Source: Endozoicomonas sp965208385
GTDB taxonomy: Bacteria; Pseudomonadota; Gammaproteobacteria; Pseudomonadales; Endozoicomonadaceae
Length of the DNA: 64,000 bases
Assembly (NCBI GenBank): GCA_965208385.1
Contig: CBDBOO010000081.1
Location: 12,482-76,481, forward strand
Direction: 5' to 3'
Each line of letters opens with the position of its first letter. Within the stretch, counting starts at the first letter, position 1. The notes beneath the pieces were generated by a model. That model was not told the DNA's origin and did not search any database. It saw only the letters and a list, made by a program, of their open reading frames with translations. A program made the position numbers and the translations under genes. Of the stretch, positions 45,943 to 54,101 are shown in pieces.

Positions 45943-46656
45943 CTAGTCTCGCAAAGAGTTGAATAATCGACGGGAATTGCTGCATGCTAAGAGCTCAATT
46001 TTTGCCAGAGAGAATAAGTCACGAATTATACTTCCTTTAGTAAATTCAAATCCGTTAAACGCATGAATTCCAAAGTTATCTGGATTTTCTTTACCTGCTC
46101 TGCAAAGTTTCCATGCCTTTCCAGCGACTATGAAACGTTCTGAAGGAACATCACAAGGATCAAAATCTATCTTCAATACTTCTCGTTGAAGCAGATCAAG
46201 TTGGGCATCAACCATAATCCATTGTGATTTTATGTCACTCCAGTATTCACATATCCAGTGATCTTCAAAATGATTGGGTGTCAGGTAGGTAGCAAAGCCA
46301 CATCTTAAACGTGCTGGAATTCCTTTTACTCGAAGAATGGTGCACACCATAAGAGAAAAGTCTCGACAAACACTCACAACTCGCTCACTGGGAGCTCGAG
46401 CGGCAGATATATTCCCTTTACCCTTTGATTCAGAAAGTTCAAGAATATCGGAAATATACCTCAGCTGCATTTCCTGAAACCTTATTGATTCTGAGGGAGA
46501 GTAATCATATCGCTCTATCCAATAAGCGTGAATCAGTAAGTTTTGGGTAAACTGACAAATACTTTCAATGTCATCAGATAGGTTTTTTAATAAAGAATCA
46601 AAGCCTGTGGGATCGGTGAAATCACTACAGTTGCTATAAAAGGTTGTATTATTCAT
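45943..46656 (-). CDS. transglutaminase-like cysteine protease-fold protein
   Basis: The 237-residue protein has the transglutaminase-core triad: C97 in VVSVCRDFSLM, H133 in FEDHWICEYW and D150 in WIMVDAQLD, with the intervening RLRCGFATYL strand. No signal peptide or membrane segment is visible. In bacteria the fold serves in peptidases, amide-forming enzymes and some secreted toxins that deamidate or crosslink host proteins. The neighbours (Rho paralogue, SET protein, adenosine deaminase) are accessory genes, each transcribed with its own gap, so no operon partner guides the function. Confidence 0.8.
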   Translation of the reverse strand: MNNTTFYSNCSDFTDPTGFDSLLKNLSDDIESICQFTQNLLIHAYWIERYDYSPSESIRFQEMQLRYISDILELSESKGKGNISAARAPSERVVSVCRDFSLMVCTILRVKGIPARLRCGFATYLTPNHFEDHWICEYWSDIKSQWIMVDAQLDLLQREVLKIDFDPCDVPSERFIVAGKAWKLCRAGKENPDNFGIHAFNGFEFTKGSIIRDLFSLAKIELLACSNSRRLFNSLRD

Positions 46657-46871
46657 TTTTTTACTGATTTAGAATTGTGAATGCACTGACGCCACGCTCA
46701 TTAGTGAGCTGAAGGCGAGAACATTGGAAGGAGTGAAATATTGTGTTGGCATTTCACTTGAACTGAAACGCCAATGGCAAAAATATGGCGATTAAAAATG
46801 ACTATAATTTGATATTCAGTTTGACCTTTCATGTAATTTTTTTGAAAGGCCTGTTTTCAGTTTTTTTATAA

Positions 46872-47816
46872 CTAACGATTCAACAGCTCAGTATTGGTTG
46901 GGTACTGCTCAAATAACTCAACAAGTTTCCTGGCACCTTCTACAGGCTTAAGGCTGGTAAGACCTCTCCGCAAGACTCTGACTTTTTCGATATCTTTCGA
47001 ATTTAAAAGAAGCTCCTCACGGCGCGTGCTGCTTTTAGCAATATCCAGAGCAGGAAAAATTCGTTGATTGGCAACCTCCCTTGATAGAACGATTTCCATA
47101 TTTCCCGTACCCTTGAACTCCTCGAATATCACCTGATCCATCCGGCTGCCAGTATCGACGAGTACCGTGGCCAGAATGGTCAGTGATCCACCATTCTCTA
47201 TTTTTCTGGCTGCGCCAAACAGTTTTCGTGGTATTTCCAGGGCTCTGGCGTCAAGCCCGCCCGACATAGTACGGCCGCCACTGCTTCGGCCTGCATTATG
47301 GACCCGGGAGAGCCTTGTCAGTGAATCAATAACAATCATCACATCGTGACCTTCACCAGCTTCCTTAAGGGCAGTCTTGAGCAGCTCGTTGGCCACACGG
47401 ACATGTTGCTCATAGCTTTTATCCGAAGACGAGGCGTGTACCTGCGCCGGTACACTGCGGGTAAAATCAGTCACTTCTTCCGGGCGCTCATCAATGAGCA
47501 GCGCATAGAGCTTTATTTCGGGATGTGCTTCTCCCACCGCCTGGCAGATATGTTTTAAAATGGTGGTTTTCCCACAGCCTGGTGGTGCCACAATCAAACC
47601 CCGTTGCCCCATACCGACAGGCGTGAACAAATCCATGGCTCGTGTGGTGAACTGCTGAGAGCCTGATTCCAGGCAAATGCACTGAGAAGGGTTGACTGCT
47701 ACACCATTTAGAAAGCGTTTTTGTGGGTCGTCATGAAATGCATCATTGCCCACTTCATCGACTGGTTTGGCGTCTTTATTTCTTTTCACCTTCAAAGATA
47801 AAATTTTTCTCGTCAT
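46872..47816 (-). CDS. Rho-type helicase paralogue lacking the N-terminal RNA-binding domain
   Basis: The 314-residue protein aligns with the RecA-like motor of transcription terminator Rho: Walker A APPGCGKT (77-84), catalytic Glu in LIDERPEEVTD (E110), Walker B VMIVIDSLTRL (D164), Q-loop SGGRTMSGGLDARAL, R-loop KGTGNMEIVLSR and the Arg-finger region STRREELLL. The usual first 110 residues (helical bundle and cold-shock RNA-binding domain) are absent, replaced by a short basic tail. An in-frame TAA 12 nt upstream of ATG 47816 proves the short start. Housekeeping Rho is about 419 residues. It may be a second, specialised ring ATPase; terminator activity is uncertain. Confidence 0.9.
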   Translation of the reverse strand: MTRKILSLKVKRNKDAKPVDEVGNDAFHDDPQKRFLNGVAVNPSQCICLESGSQQFTTRAMDLFTPVGMGQRGLIVAPPGCGKTTILKHICQAVGEAHPEIKLYALLIDERPEEVTDFTRSVPAQVHASSSDKSYEQHVRVANELLKTALKEAGEGHDVMIVIDSLTRLSRVHNAGRSSGGRTMSGGLDARALEIPRKLFGAARKIENGGSLTILATVLVDTGSRMDQVIFEEFKGTGNMEIVLSREVANQRIFPALDIAKSSTRREELLLNSKDIEKVRVLRRGLTSLKPVEGARKLVELFEQYPTNTELLNR

Positions 47817-47940
47817 GATATTGGTTTAGAACTCTGGAGTATTAAGTGTTTTTCGACGTTTATACAATAGTCTAACGCAGCGGGCAGTCGCGCATACAAA
47901 CTATTTCATCTGTACTGGTCACCTGATTTAGGACAGTAAA

Positions 47941-48321
47941 TCAGTCTTTCAGACACCTCTCTTCAAAGGTGTTGAGCTCTCGATAGTTTTGTAATAATTC
48001 TTCACCCTTGTCAATATTATCAAGGGCAACAAGGTAAGAATGATCGATCAGGGAAATATTGGCCTTTTGAGCATGATTACAAAAACGAATATGATCGTGA
48101 GATAAATTCCAGACATTTCTGAAATCATCAAAAAAACCATAGTGTTGAATGAATCTTTGCTCTTCTGCATTCAGTTCAGCAAACATTAGTGGACTCAGGT
48201 GCAGATCCAGGAGCGGATTTACTGTGTAAATCACCGTTCTACTTTTAATGAATTGATTAGAAAATAACCCGATGCCATGCACAGAGCTAGGTGCAATAAA
48301 TACGTCAATATGAAACATCAA
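47941..48321 (-). CDS. small SET-domain protein
   Basis: The 126-residue protein is a minimal SET domain: G16-x-G18 in SSVHGIGLFSNQFI, the RFCNHAQKANI motif (79-89, the NHxxxxN cofactor and substrate region), and the C-terminal GEELLQNYRE with the catalytic-type tyrosine (Y113). SET proteins methylate lysine using S-adenosylmethionine; in bacteria several are secreted chromatin-modifying effectors (Legionella RomA, Chlamydia NUE). No signal peptide or pre/post-SET zinc cysteines are visible. A host-directed role is possible but not shown. Confidence 0.82.
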   Translation of the reverse strand: MMFHIDVFIAPSSVHGIGLFSNQFIKSRTVIYTVNPLLDLHLSPLMFAELNAEEQRFIQHYGFFDDFRNVWNLSHDHIRFCNHAQKANISLIDHSYLVALDNIDKGEELLQNYRELNTFEERCLKD

Positions 48322-48603
48322 AGAATCTCCATATGAATCAACCCTTAAAAATCTAGTCGAATCTGGATTATCTGGAGTATACCGGACTCAGGCAGAACCG
48401 GGAGTATAGTATGACAGGGACATTGGAAAATGTATGGCTGCCTGTCTTCTGCTGCTCTTTCTTTGTTTGATTGCTATTGTTAGATTGTGATTGTTAGATA
48501 GTGATTGTTCGATAGTGATTGTTGGAATGGTTTTCAGTGAACTTGCCCCTCTTCGGAATGGGTCTATTCTTAATTTCTATTCATTTTTTTGAATGTTTTT
48601 ACT

Positions 48604-50280
48604 ATGCACAGGATCTGTAATGTTCTCCGCATTATTCGCTGCTATAAGCTGATAGTATCGTTAACACTGGCAATATTTTCGTTACATAGTTATGCCATCC
48701 CCATCAATAGCCCGGAATGGCCAGAAGAGATTAGACAACTTGTCTCGCAGATCGATTTCCAGTCTCTGCGTAAAGACGATGTTCAACTGAATGTTTTTTT
48801 CTCAGACTTTCCGAAGGGCGCTAACCTCCATCATCACTATTCTGGAGGTGTCTTTCCTGATGACATGATACTCAAGGCAATTAACAACGCCCTCTGTATC
48901 AATCTAACAACGTATGAGTTAGTTGAGTGCTCTGAGAACAGCACCTCTGTCGTTAATGCAACCACAACATCTGGTGGACAAAATGACATTATCAAAGCCT
49001 GGAGTGTCATTAATGATGAGCTGCCCCTTGTCGATCGAATTTCTAAATTCTTTGGTTTGTTCAAACAGCTGGGTCTGCTTTTTGGCTCAATTGATCCCGG
49101 TTTTCTGGCAACCACTAAACAAAATGCGGCTCGTAACCAGGTTAGCCATCTGGAAACCATGACCTTCACTGCCGATTTTTCTGATCTGAAAAAGCTGATT
49201 CCCAAAGATCAGATACTTAATCCGGATGATCCCTACTCCCTAAAGCAGTTTCATGATTACGTCACCAGTCAGACTGCGTACAAAACTCTATTAGCAAATA
49301 CTCTGAAAAACATAGTTCTTATTGTTAACAACGCTGACAACCTGTTGCAATGCAATACCAGTACACCGGAGCCTGCCTGTGATGTCAGCTTGTCTCTTCT
49401 GGCCATCAGTGATCGGCTTCACCCCATTGATCTTCTGTTTGTAGAACTGATTTTTTCCTTTGATCTGGCTCAGCACTCTATGTCCAGCGGAGACAATATC
49501 ATCAGAGGAGTTAATCTGGTGGGGCTTGAAAGTCAGCTCTCCTCTAGTGAAGCCTATAGCGATCAAATGGAATTAATGGTCTATTTAAAAAATCACCCTG
49601 ATTATCCACTGGTCAGTCCAAATATCAGTCTTCATGCAGGTGAACTCAGTGAGGTTGTAGGCCCTTATGGACTACTGACCACTGGCTTAGGTCAGACTAT
49701 TCAGCAAGTGCTACCCGCCCGTATCGGGCATGGTGTCAGCATTAGCGAGCAACGAGATAGCAGCCCCGTCTCTCATCGCTACATCAATATTGCCACAGAA
49801 CTTGCTAATATCATGGCACAACACGATATTGCTGTTGAAGTTCCCTTAACCAGTAACAGAATCTTGCTGGATATCTATGGTGACAGGCACCCCCTTCCAT
49901 TTTACCTGCGCAATCACGTGCCTGTGGTACTGGCAACAGATGACCCTGGGCTTTTAATGACCACAATGACAAAAGAGTTTGTCATAGCGACTAACTCGTT
50001 TTCGGAACTCACACTTGAAGATTTTATCGAGATAGCCAGAAACAGTCTTGAATTCAGTTTCAAGGAAGGTGAAAGCCTGTGGCAAGCATCGTCTTCCTCT
50101 TCTCGATACACACTGCCAGTGTCTGATTGTTGGGTGCTGATATCCTCCAGTTGTACTGCCTATGTCGAAAAAAACCCGAAAGCTAAATTGCAGCAGCGAC
50201 TGGAGATCAGCCTGATTGAGTTTTTAGTTCTCTACCAGACAAAAAACCAGCAGAATCTGGTTAGTAACGGACCAAAATGA
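48604..50280 (+). CDS. secreted adenosine deaminase, ADGF/CECR1-like
   Basis: ATG 48604 begins a signal peptide (YKLIVSLTLAIFSLHSYA). The 558-residue protein shows adenosine deaminase motifs in order: zinc HxH in GANLHHHYSGG, ISLHAGELSE (zinc His and catalytic Glu), ARIGHGVS, EVPLTSNRIL and VVLATDDPGLL (zinc Asp pair). Length, signal peptide and an insertion before the barrel resemble the ADGF branch (adenosine deaminase growth factors, CECR1) rather than the 330-residue cytosolic enzyme. Secreted ADA would remove extracellular adenosine, for nucleoside scavenging or to blunt adenosine signalling in a host. The role is inferred. Confidence 0.9.
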   Translation: MHRICNVLRIIRCYKLIVSLTLAIFSLHSYAIPINSPEWPEEIRQLVSQIDFQSLRKDDVQLNVFFSDFPKGANLHHHYSGGVFPDDMILKAINNALCINLTTYELVECSENSTSVVNATTTSGGQNDIIKAWSVINDELPLVDRISKFFGLFKQLGLLFGSIDPGFLATTKQNAARNQVSHLETMTFTADFSDLKKLIPKDQILNPDDPYSLKQFHDYVTSQTAYKTLLANTLKNIVLIVNNADNLLQCNTSTPEPACDVSLSLLAISDRLHPIDLLFVELIFSFDLAQHSMSSGDNIIRGVNLVGLESQLSSSEAYSDQMELMVYLKNHPDYPLVSPNISLHAGELSEVVGPYGLLTTGLGQTIQQVLPARIGHGVSISEQRDSSPVSHRYINIATELANIMAQHDIAVEVPLTSNRILLDIYGDRHPLPFYLRNHVPVVLATDDPGLLMTTMTKEFVIATNSFSELTLEDFIEIARNSLEFSFKEGESLWQASSSSSRYTLPVSDCWVLISSSCTAYVEKNPKAKLQQRLEISLIEFLVLYQTKNQQNLVSNGPK

Positions 50281-50504
50281 AATGTGAGGTTTATCAGATC
50301 ATCAAATTGAAGTGATTATAGTGGCATGGCTACTCCTGGGCTGAAATCAGCGACAGGAGAAAGGCGATCTGGTTTGATTGAGATTGAATTTATGGGGGTA
50401 TCTTTTATTGTCCTTCTCTTTTGTACTTTACTGCAAAACCGTCAGCGGAATGATTAACAGATCTGGCAAAGCGGGAAGGCTATAGTGTGCTCTCCTACTT
50501 CCTG

Positions 50505-51170
50505 CTAGTGAAAAATAGAGTTGTTCCGGTACATATGTACATTGCTTAATGCGGATAGAACAGGGTTTTTAAGCATTGCAGATACCGCTGTATTGATGGA
50601 GTCAACACATTGTTTCGGGCTAATACCATATTCTTTGATTGCTCTTGTGTGGCAGATGTCGCTGACAAATTTCCGGTCGTACAATCGATTACCTTTTTTG
50701 ACGCCTTCTGTGTATTCATCGGTGCAAATGATCATTGGTCGTGTCTCACCGGTTACAATATCCCGATGCATCATACCCAGGTAGCAACCAAAAGCTCTAT
50801 CGCCAAAGCCAATACCATTGAAGTGAATACTTTGCAGCAACAGGCGACTGGCTCCTGGTAGTCCATGATCTTCACAGACATTGTCGGGACCTTGAGTGAG
50901 GGTAATATCGGTAACCTGAGACGTGACGGGGTTGAAGTATTCAATGATTGTTTGACCAAATTCAAGTATTCCTTTCTGGTATGAATGGGTCGGCAAAATA
51001 GCTTGAAGTGCATTTCCTCCAATAGGCTCAACGCCCAGAATCTGGGTGCTGTGACCGGCAGTGCCGAACAGTCTCTGACAGCCACTCGTGTATTCTGCTG
51101 CAGCGCTATCACCCTCAGCTTGAAGAGATAAAAAGGGCAGGGCTATTACCATGAGCATGGACCGCTTCAT
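50505..51170 (-). CDS. exported Cys-containing protein of unknown function
   Basis: From ATG 51170 the protein of about 221 residues starts with a signal peptide (MKRSMLMVIALPFLSLQAEG). The mature part has about six cysteines (for example SGCQRLFG, NVCEDHG, AFGCYLG, IICTDEY, SDICHTR, KQCVDSI), an even number that suggests disulfides. I do not recognise a family. It is a single gene 135 nt away from the bZIP-containing duplication. Confidence 0.6.
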   Translation of the reverse strand: MKRSMLMVIALPFLSLQAEGDSAAAEYTSGCQRLFGTAGHSTQILGVEPIGGNALQAILPTHSYQKGILEFGQTIIEYFNPVTSQVTDITLTQGPDNVCEDHGLPGASRLLLQSIHFNGIGFGDRAFGCYLGMMHRDIVTGETRPMIICTDEYTEGVKKGNRLYDRKFVSDICHTRAIKEYGISPKQCVDSINTAVSAMLKNPVLSALSNVHMYRNNSIFH

Positions 51171-51474
51171 TACAAACACTCTCTGTTATGAATGAGTATT
51201 CTCAAAGTAGTCCAGAATGATGATTTGTATTCTGTGAATGACTTATTTCAAACTCTGTAGCCATTTTCGTGTTTTGGGGGAGCGGCACACATCTATAAAA
51301 AGTTGCTCATGGCTGTGTCCGGAAGCTGTTCAGTTCGAAATTGGCTTTGGATGCATCGTCGTAGAACGAAATGATTCCAGTTCCTCCAGACTATCCTGAA
51401 ATTCCACTATTTATGAAGACAGTGTCATAGATTTTTATACAGCCTCAAAAAACACCTTGGGGTGAAAAACATGT

Positions 51475-52230
51475 TCAATGACTTGAAGAAGGACCTTGGT
51501 CACTTGTTTGGCTCATGGTTATAGTTCGTTGTTGTTCAATGATTTTTTTTATGAATTCTATTTCTGATGTCATATTAGCATTTTCAACCTCAATCTTTTT
51601 TAAGGCCATGTTTTCAGCATCTCTCTGACTTTGCGCATAGACTCTTGCTTTCATTTGTTGTTGCGCTTTTGAGGATTGTTGTTGGGTTGGTGGTTGAACC
51701 ATGCACCTTTCCTCCCACTGTGTCGTACTTTCTGTGATCAGTGCAGGTAGCTTTGGCCAGAGTGGTGGGAGTTGCGCCCCAGTGGTTTTGGCAGGGAAAG
51801 TACTTTGTTGACTTTGCTCTGAATTTGAACGAATGGCAACAACTGTTATGCCAAGCTGTAATTTAAGACGACTTAATTCTTTTTTGAGATTTACATTGTC
51901 TCGCTTTGTCTGCTCAATTTTTTCCTTCTTTCTCAGTTTTGATTGAGCCGCAGTTTGCTTGTTTCTTTGACGTCTAACTTCACGTTTAACTTCACGACTA
52001 TCTGCTGTTTTTTTACGTTTTGGTATTGATCCGCATAATGATTCAGAACTTATCGCAGGGCTACGTTTTAAGAAAGAATCATGAGGTTGAGTAACTTCTT
52101 GATTCACTTTTGTTGAACAAGCAGGACTTGTAAAAGTTTTTGATTCAACGGGCGGACTACTTGAAGAAGTACTTATTGGCGTCATGGGTATCACCAAAAC
52201 ATATTTAGATCCATATGGATGTTTAGACAA
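51475..52230 (-). CDS. protein with bZIP-like basic region/coiled coil (copy A)
   Basis: The frame gives 251 residues from TTG 52230, or 236 from ATG 52185 (M16). A Ser/Thr/Pro-rich N-terminus is followed by PKRKK (70-74, NLS-like). Then comes REVRRQRNKQTAAQSKLRKK (80s to 102), which fits the eukaryotic bZIP pattern N-x7-R/K (N90, K98). A heptad coiled coil follows with T108, L115, L122. A Gln-rich linker and a second coiled coil (about 204-236) follow. No signal peptide is seen. bZIP factors are a eukaryotic DNA-binding class, so this could be a nuclear-acting effector, or a basic coiled coil that resembles one by chance. Identical copy B lies at 54262-55017. Confidence 0.75.
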   Translation of the reverse strand: MSKHPYGSKYVLVIPMTPISTSSSSPPVESKTFTSPACSTKVNQEVTQPHDSFLKRSPAISSESLCGSIPKRKKTADSREVKREVRRQRNKQTAAQSKLRKKEKIEQTKRDNVNLKKELSRLKLQLGITVVAIRSNSEQSQQSTFPAKTTGAQLPPLWPKLPALITESTTQWEERCMVQPPTQQQSSKAQQQMKARVYAQSQRDAENMALKKIEVENANMTSEIEFIKKIIEQQRTITMSQTSDQGPSSSH

Positions 52231-52348
52231 CCGTATTCTCGTTTTGTTGTAACAATGTTGTTAGCTGTTCTGTCAATTTATACTTTGTGAGCCTCAATAC
52301 CTGGTTTATGCACTGCCGTAGGCGGTCGCAAGGAGCCAATACACGCGA

Positions 52349-52669
52349 TTATTTGTAGATGTTACCACCATGAACTAGCCAGCCATCTTCGTGGCGACCT
52401 CTTGGATCATGATGTGTCCAGTGTATAACGCCCCCTTTTGAGTTCCATTCGTACTCTCCAAAAAACTCTACTTGATCACCAACACTTAGGGCATTTATAC
52501 GTGGAGCTAAATCAATATTATGCGCAATGAGTAATGTTCGACCTGTAGCTAATTTCAAAATGAACTTTTGGTGACGACTACCTTTGAGGTCATCTGGTAA
52601 TATTTTTACAACTTTGCCAGAACCACCAATTTGTAGATCACTCTGTCTGTTTTTATATGCCCTTTCAAG
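52349..52669 (-). pseudogene. DUF3465 gene, 5'-truncated copy
   Basis: This is the C-terminal part of the protein encoded intact at 55136-55582. It loses its first 42 or so codons at 52669, where the ISKra4-like element begins. An internal ATG (52558) gives a 69-codon frame that is unlikely to be functional. Confidence 0.9.
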
Positions 52670-54101
52670 GGGTGTAATTAAAAGTGTTCCATCTACCCAT
52701 TATCCAGCTTGCTGCCAGTACTGATCCCAGTCCCCGTTAGAACGCAATGTTCTTAAGCAAAGCATTGCTCCTGCGATGGAAGGCTTCCACCAAGCACCCG
52801 GTATTTTTAGTCGCATCTGCACTACTGCACTGTTAGAACTTTCTATTTCGCCAGAGCCAATGGGAAGATTGGCTGCTTCTGCTGCAGCATATTCGAATTG
52901 CCCTGGACGGTTTCGGATATATCGGTGACACTCCTCTGGTTTATTGGCTGCTTTGCCTTTCTTTCCGTTTCTATGCGGATCAAGCTCTGCCATGACGGCA
53001 TTAACATTGCCAGATTTCATGCGTTCCTGCTGGATATGCCGCCACTGTACACGTGTTTCCTTGTTAAACCCGACACACTCTTCTGCTGCATCAGCGAAGT
53101 GCTCAGAGAGATGATAATAGTCAACGAGGAAACTTCCTTGCTCTCCAAACACTCTCTTTGTCTGGTTGGCAATCCAGGTGGCTCCATCACTCACGCAATG
53201 GATAGAGGATTGCCGGTTGAGCCCCTGCTCTATTGCACAACTCAACCACTGGTCACCTGCTTCATCCGGCCCTCCCATTGTGGCCTGATGACGTTTATCT
53301 GAACTACCCAGCTTATAGACCTGGCAAAGTTTAGCCTCCTGCCATTCAGTTTTACGTGCTTTGCGTTTGTCACCTTCTGCCTCTTCATCAAAGAGGACAA
53401 CAGGAATCATGCTTCCATCCATTTCTCCTATGAACTGGGCAGCTTCACCGAGGCAGTCCTGACGATTTTGTGATGCACTGATGGAATCATTTTGCATACA
53501 GCTTGCGTGCTCAAGAGTTATGGCTCGAATAGAAGACTCAGGCACATCAATACCATAATGTTCATGTATTTTTTTTGCAGCTGCCTGAAAAGAACTATCT
53601 GCACCAAAGTCTACAATTTTACGTTGAATTGTGCGGGAGTAGTCGCGACAGTGAATATGAGCGGCATGACTGAAAGGTCTGACCCGATGCTTGTCTACCG
53701 TCTGGCAGCGTTCAAGAACTTCTATTTTCCCATAGGTGCTCAGCCAATAAGTGTTTTTTTTTGAGTTTTAGCTCCGGGGTGCTTCAGGCAAGCCTCGCCA
53801 AATTTTTGATCTTCCTTGTAGGTACCCCAGCCAGTAAGCAGTTCATTGCCCATTTCACGCAGGTGGGCAATGACGGCTTCTTCAGCATCATCAGCACGAT
53901 CCAGGAGACCTGACTCGGCTTCAACAATATCCAGAAGTGCAGAAACTCTAAGCTCAAGCTCGGGGTGGGCTGCAAGTCTATCAGCAAGAGAAATAGGTGA
54001 GGGCATAATACTAACTAGGGTTGAGAAATACTCTTACATTATCGTTCATATTGAGGTTTTGTGGGCAGAAAAACTTCTAATGAACACTTTTAATTACACC
54101 C
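52670..54101 (-). mobile_element. ISKra4-like insertion sequence at the duplication junction
   Basis: The 1432-bp element has perfect 20-bp inverted ends, GGGTGTAATTAAAAGTGTTC at 52670 and its complement ending at 54101. It is flanked not by a short target duplication but by the two 1355-bp copies. Its single transposase gene is on the minus strand. Confidence 0.92.
52700..54006 (-). CDS. ISKra4-like transposase in two frames joined at an A9 tract
   Basis: Frame 1 (54006 to 53740) gives MPSPISLADRLAAHPELELR... to HPGAKTQKK and stops soon after. At nine A residues (53754-53762) a -1 slip continues into frame 2 as NTYWLSTYGKIEVLERC, which is open to 52700 and includes FIGEMDGSMIPVV (catalytic Asp), CVSDGATWI (Asp) and PIGSGEIESSNS (Glu). 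These regions are typical of ISKra4 transposases. The fused protein is about 435 residues. It may use programmed frameshifting or may carry a homopolymer indel. Confidence 0.8.

Larger units (their letters stand above)
51315..52669. repeat. 1355-bp direct duplication, copy A
   Basis: Every base tested here matches 54102-55456 at an offset of 2787, with one difference noticed (A versus G at about 52124/54911). Copy A contains the bZIP-like gene and the 3' part of the DUF3465 gene and stops exactly at the ISKra4-like element. Confidence 0.95.
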
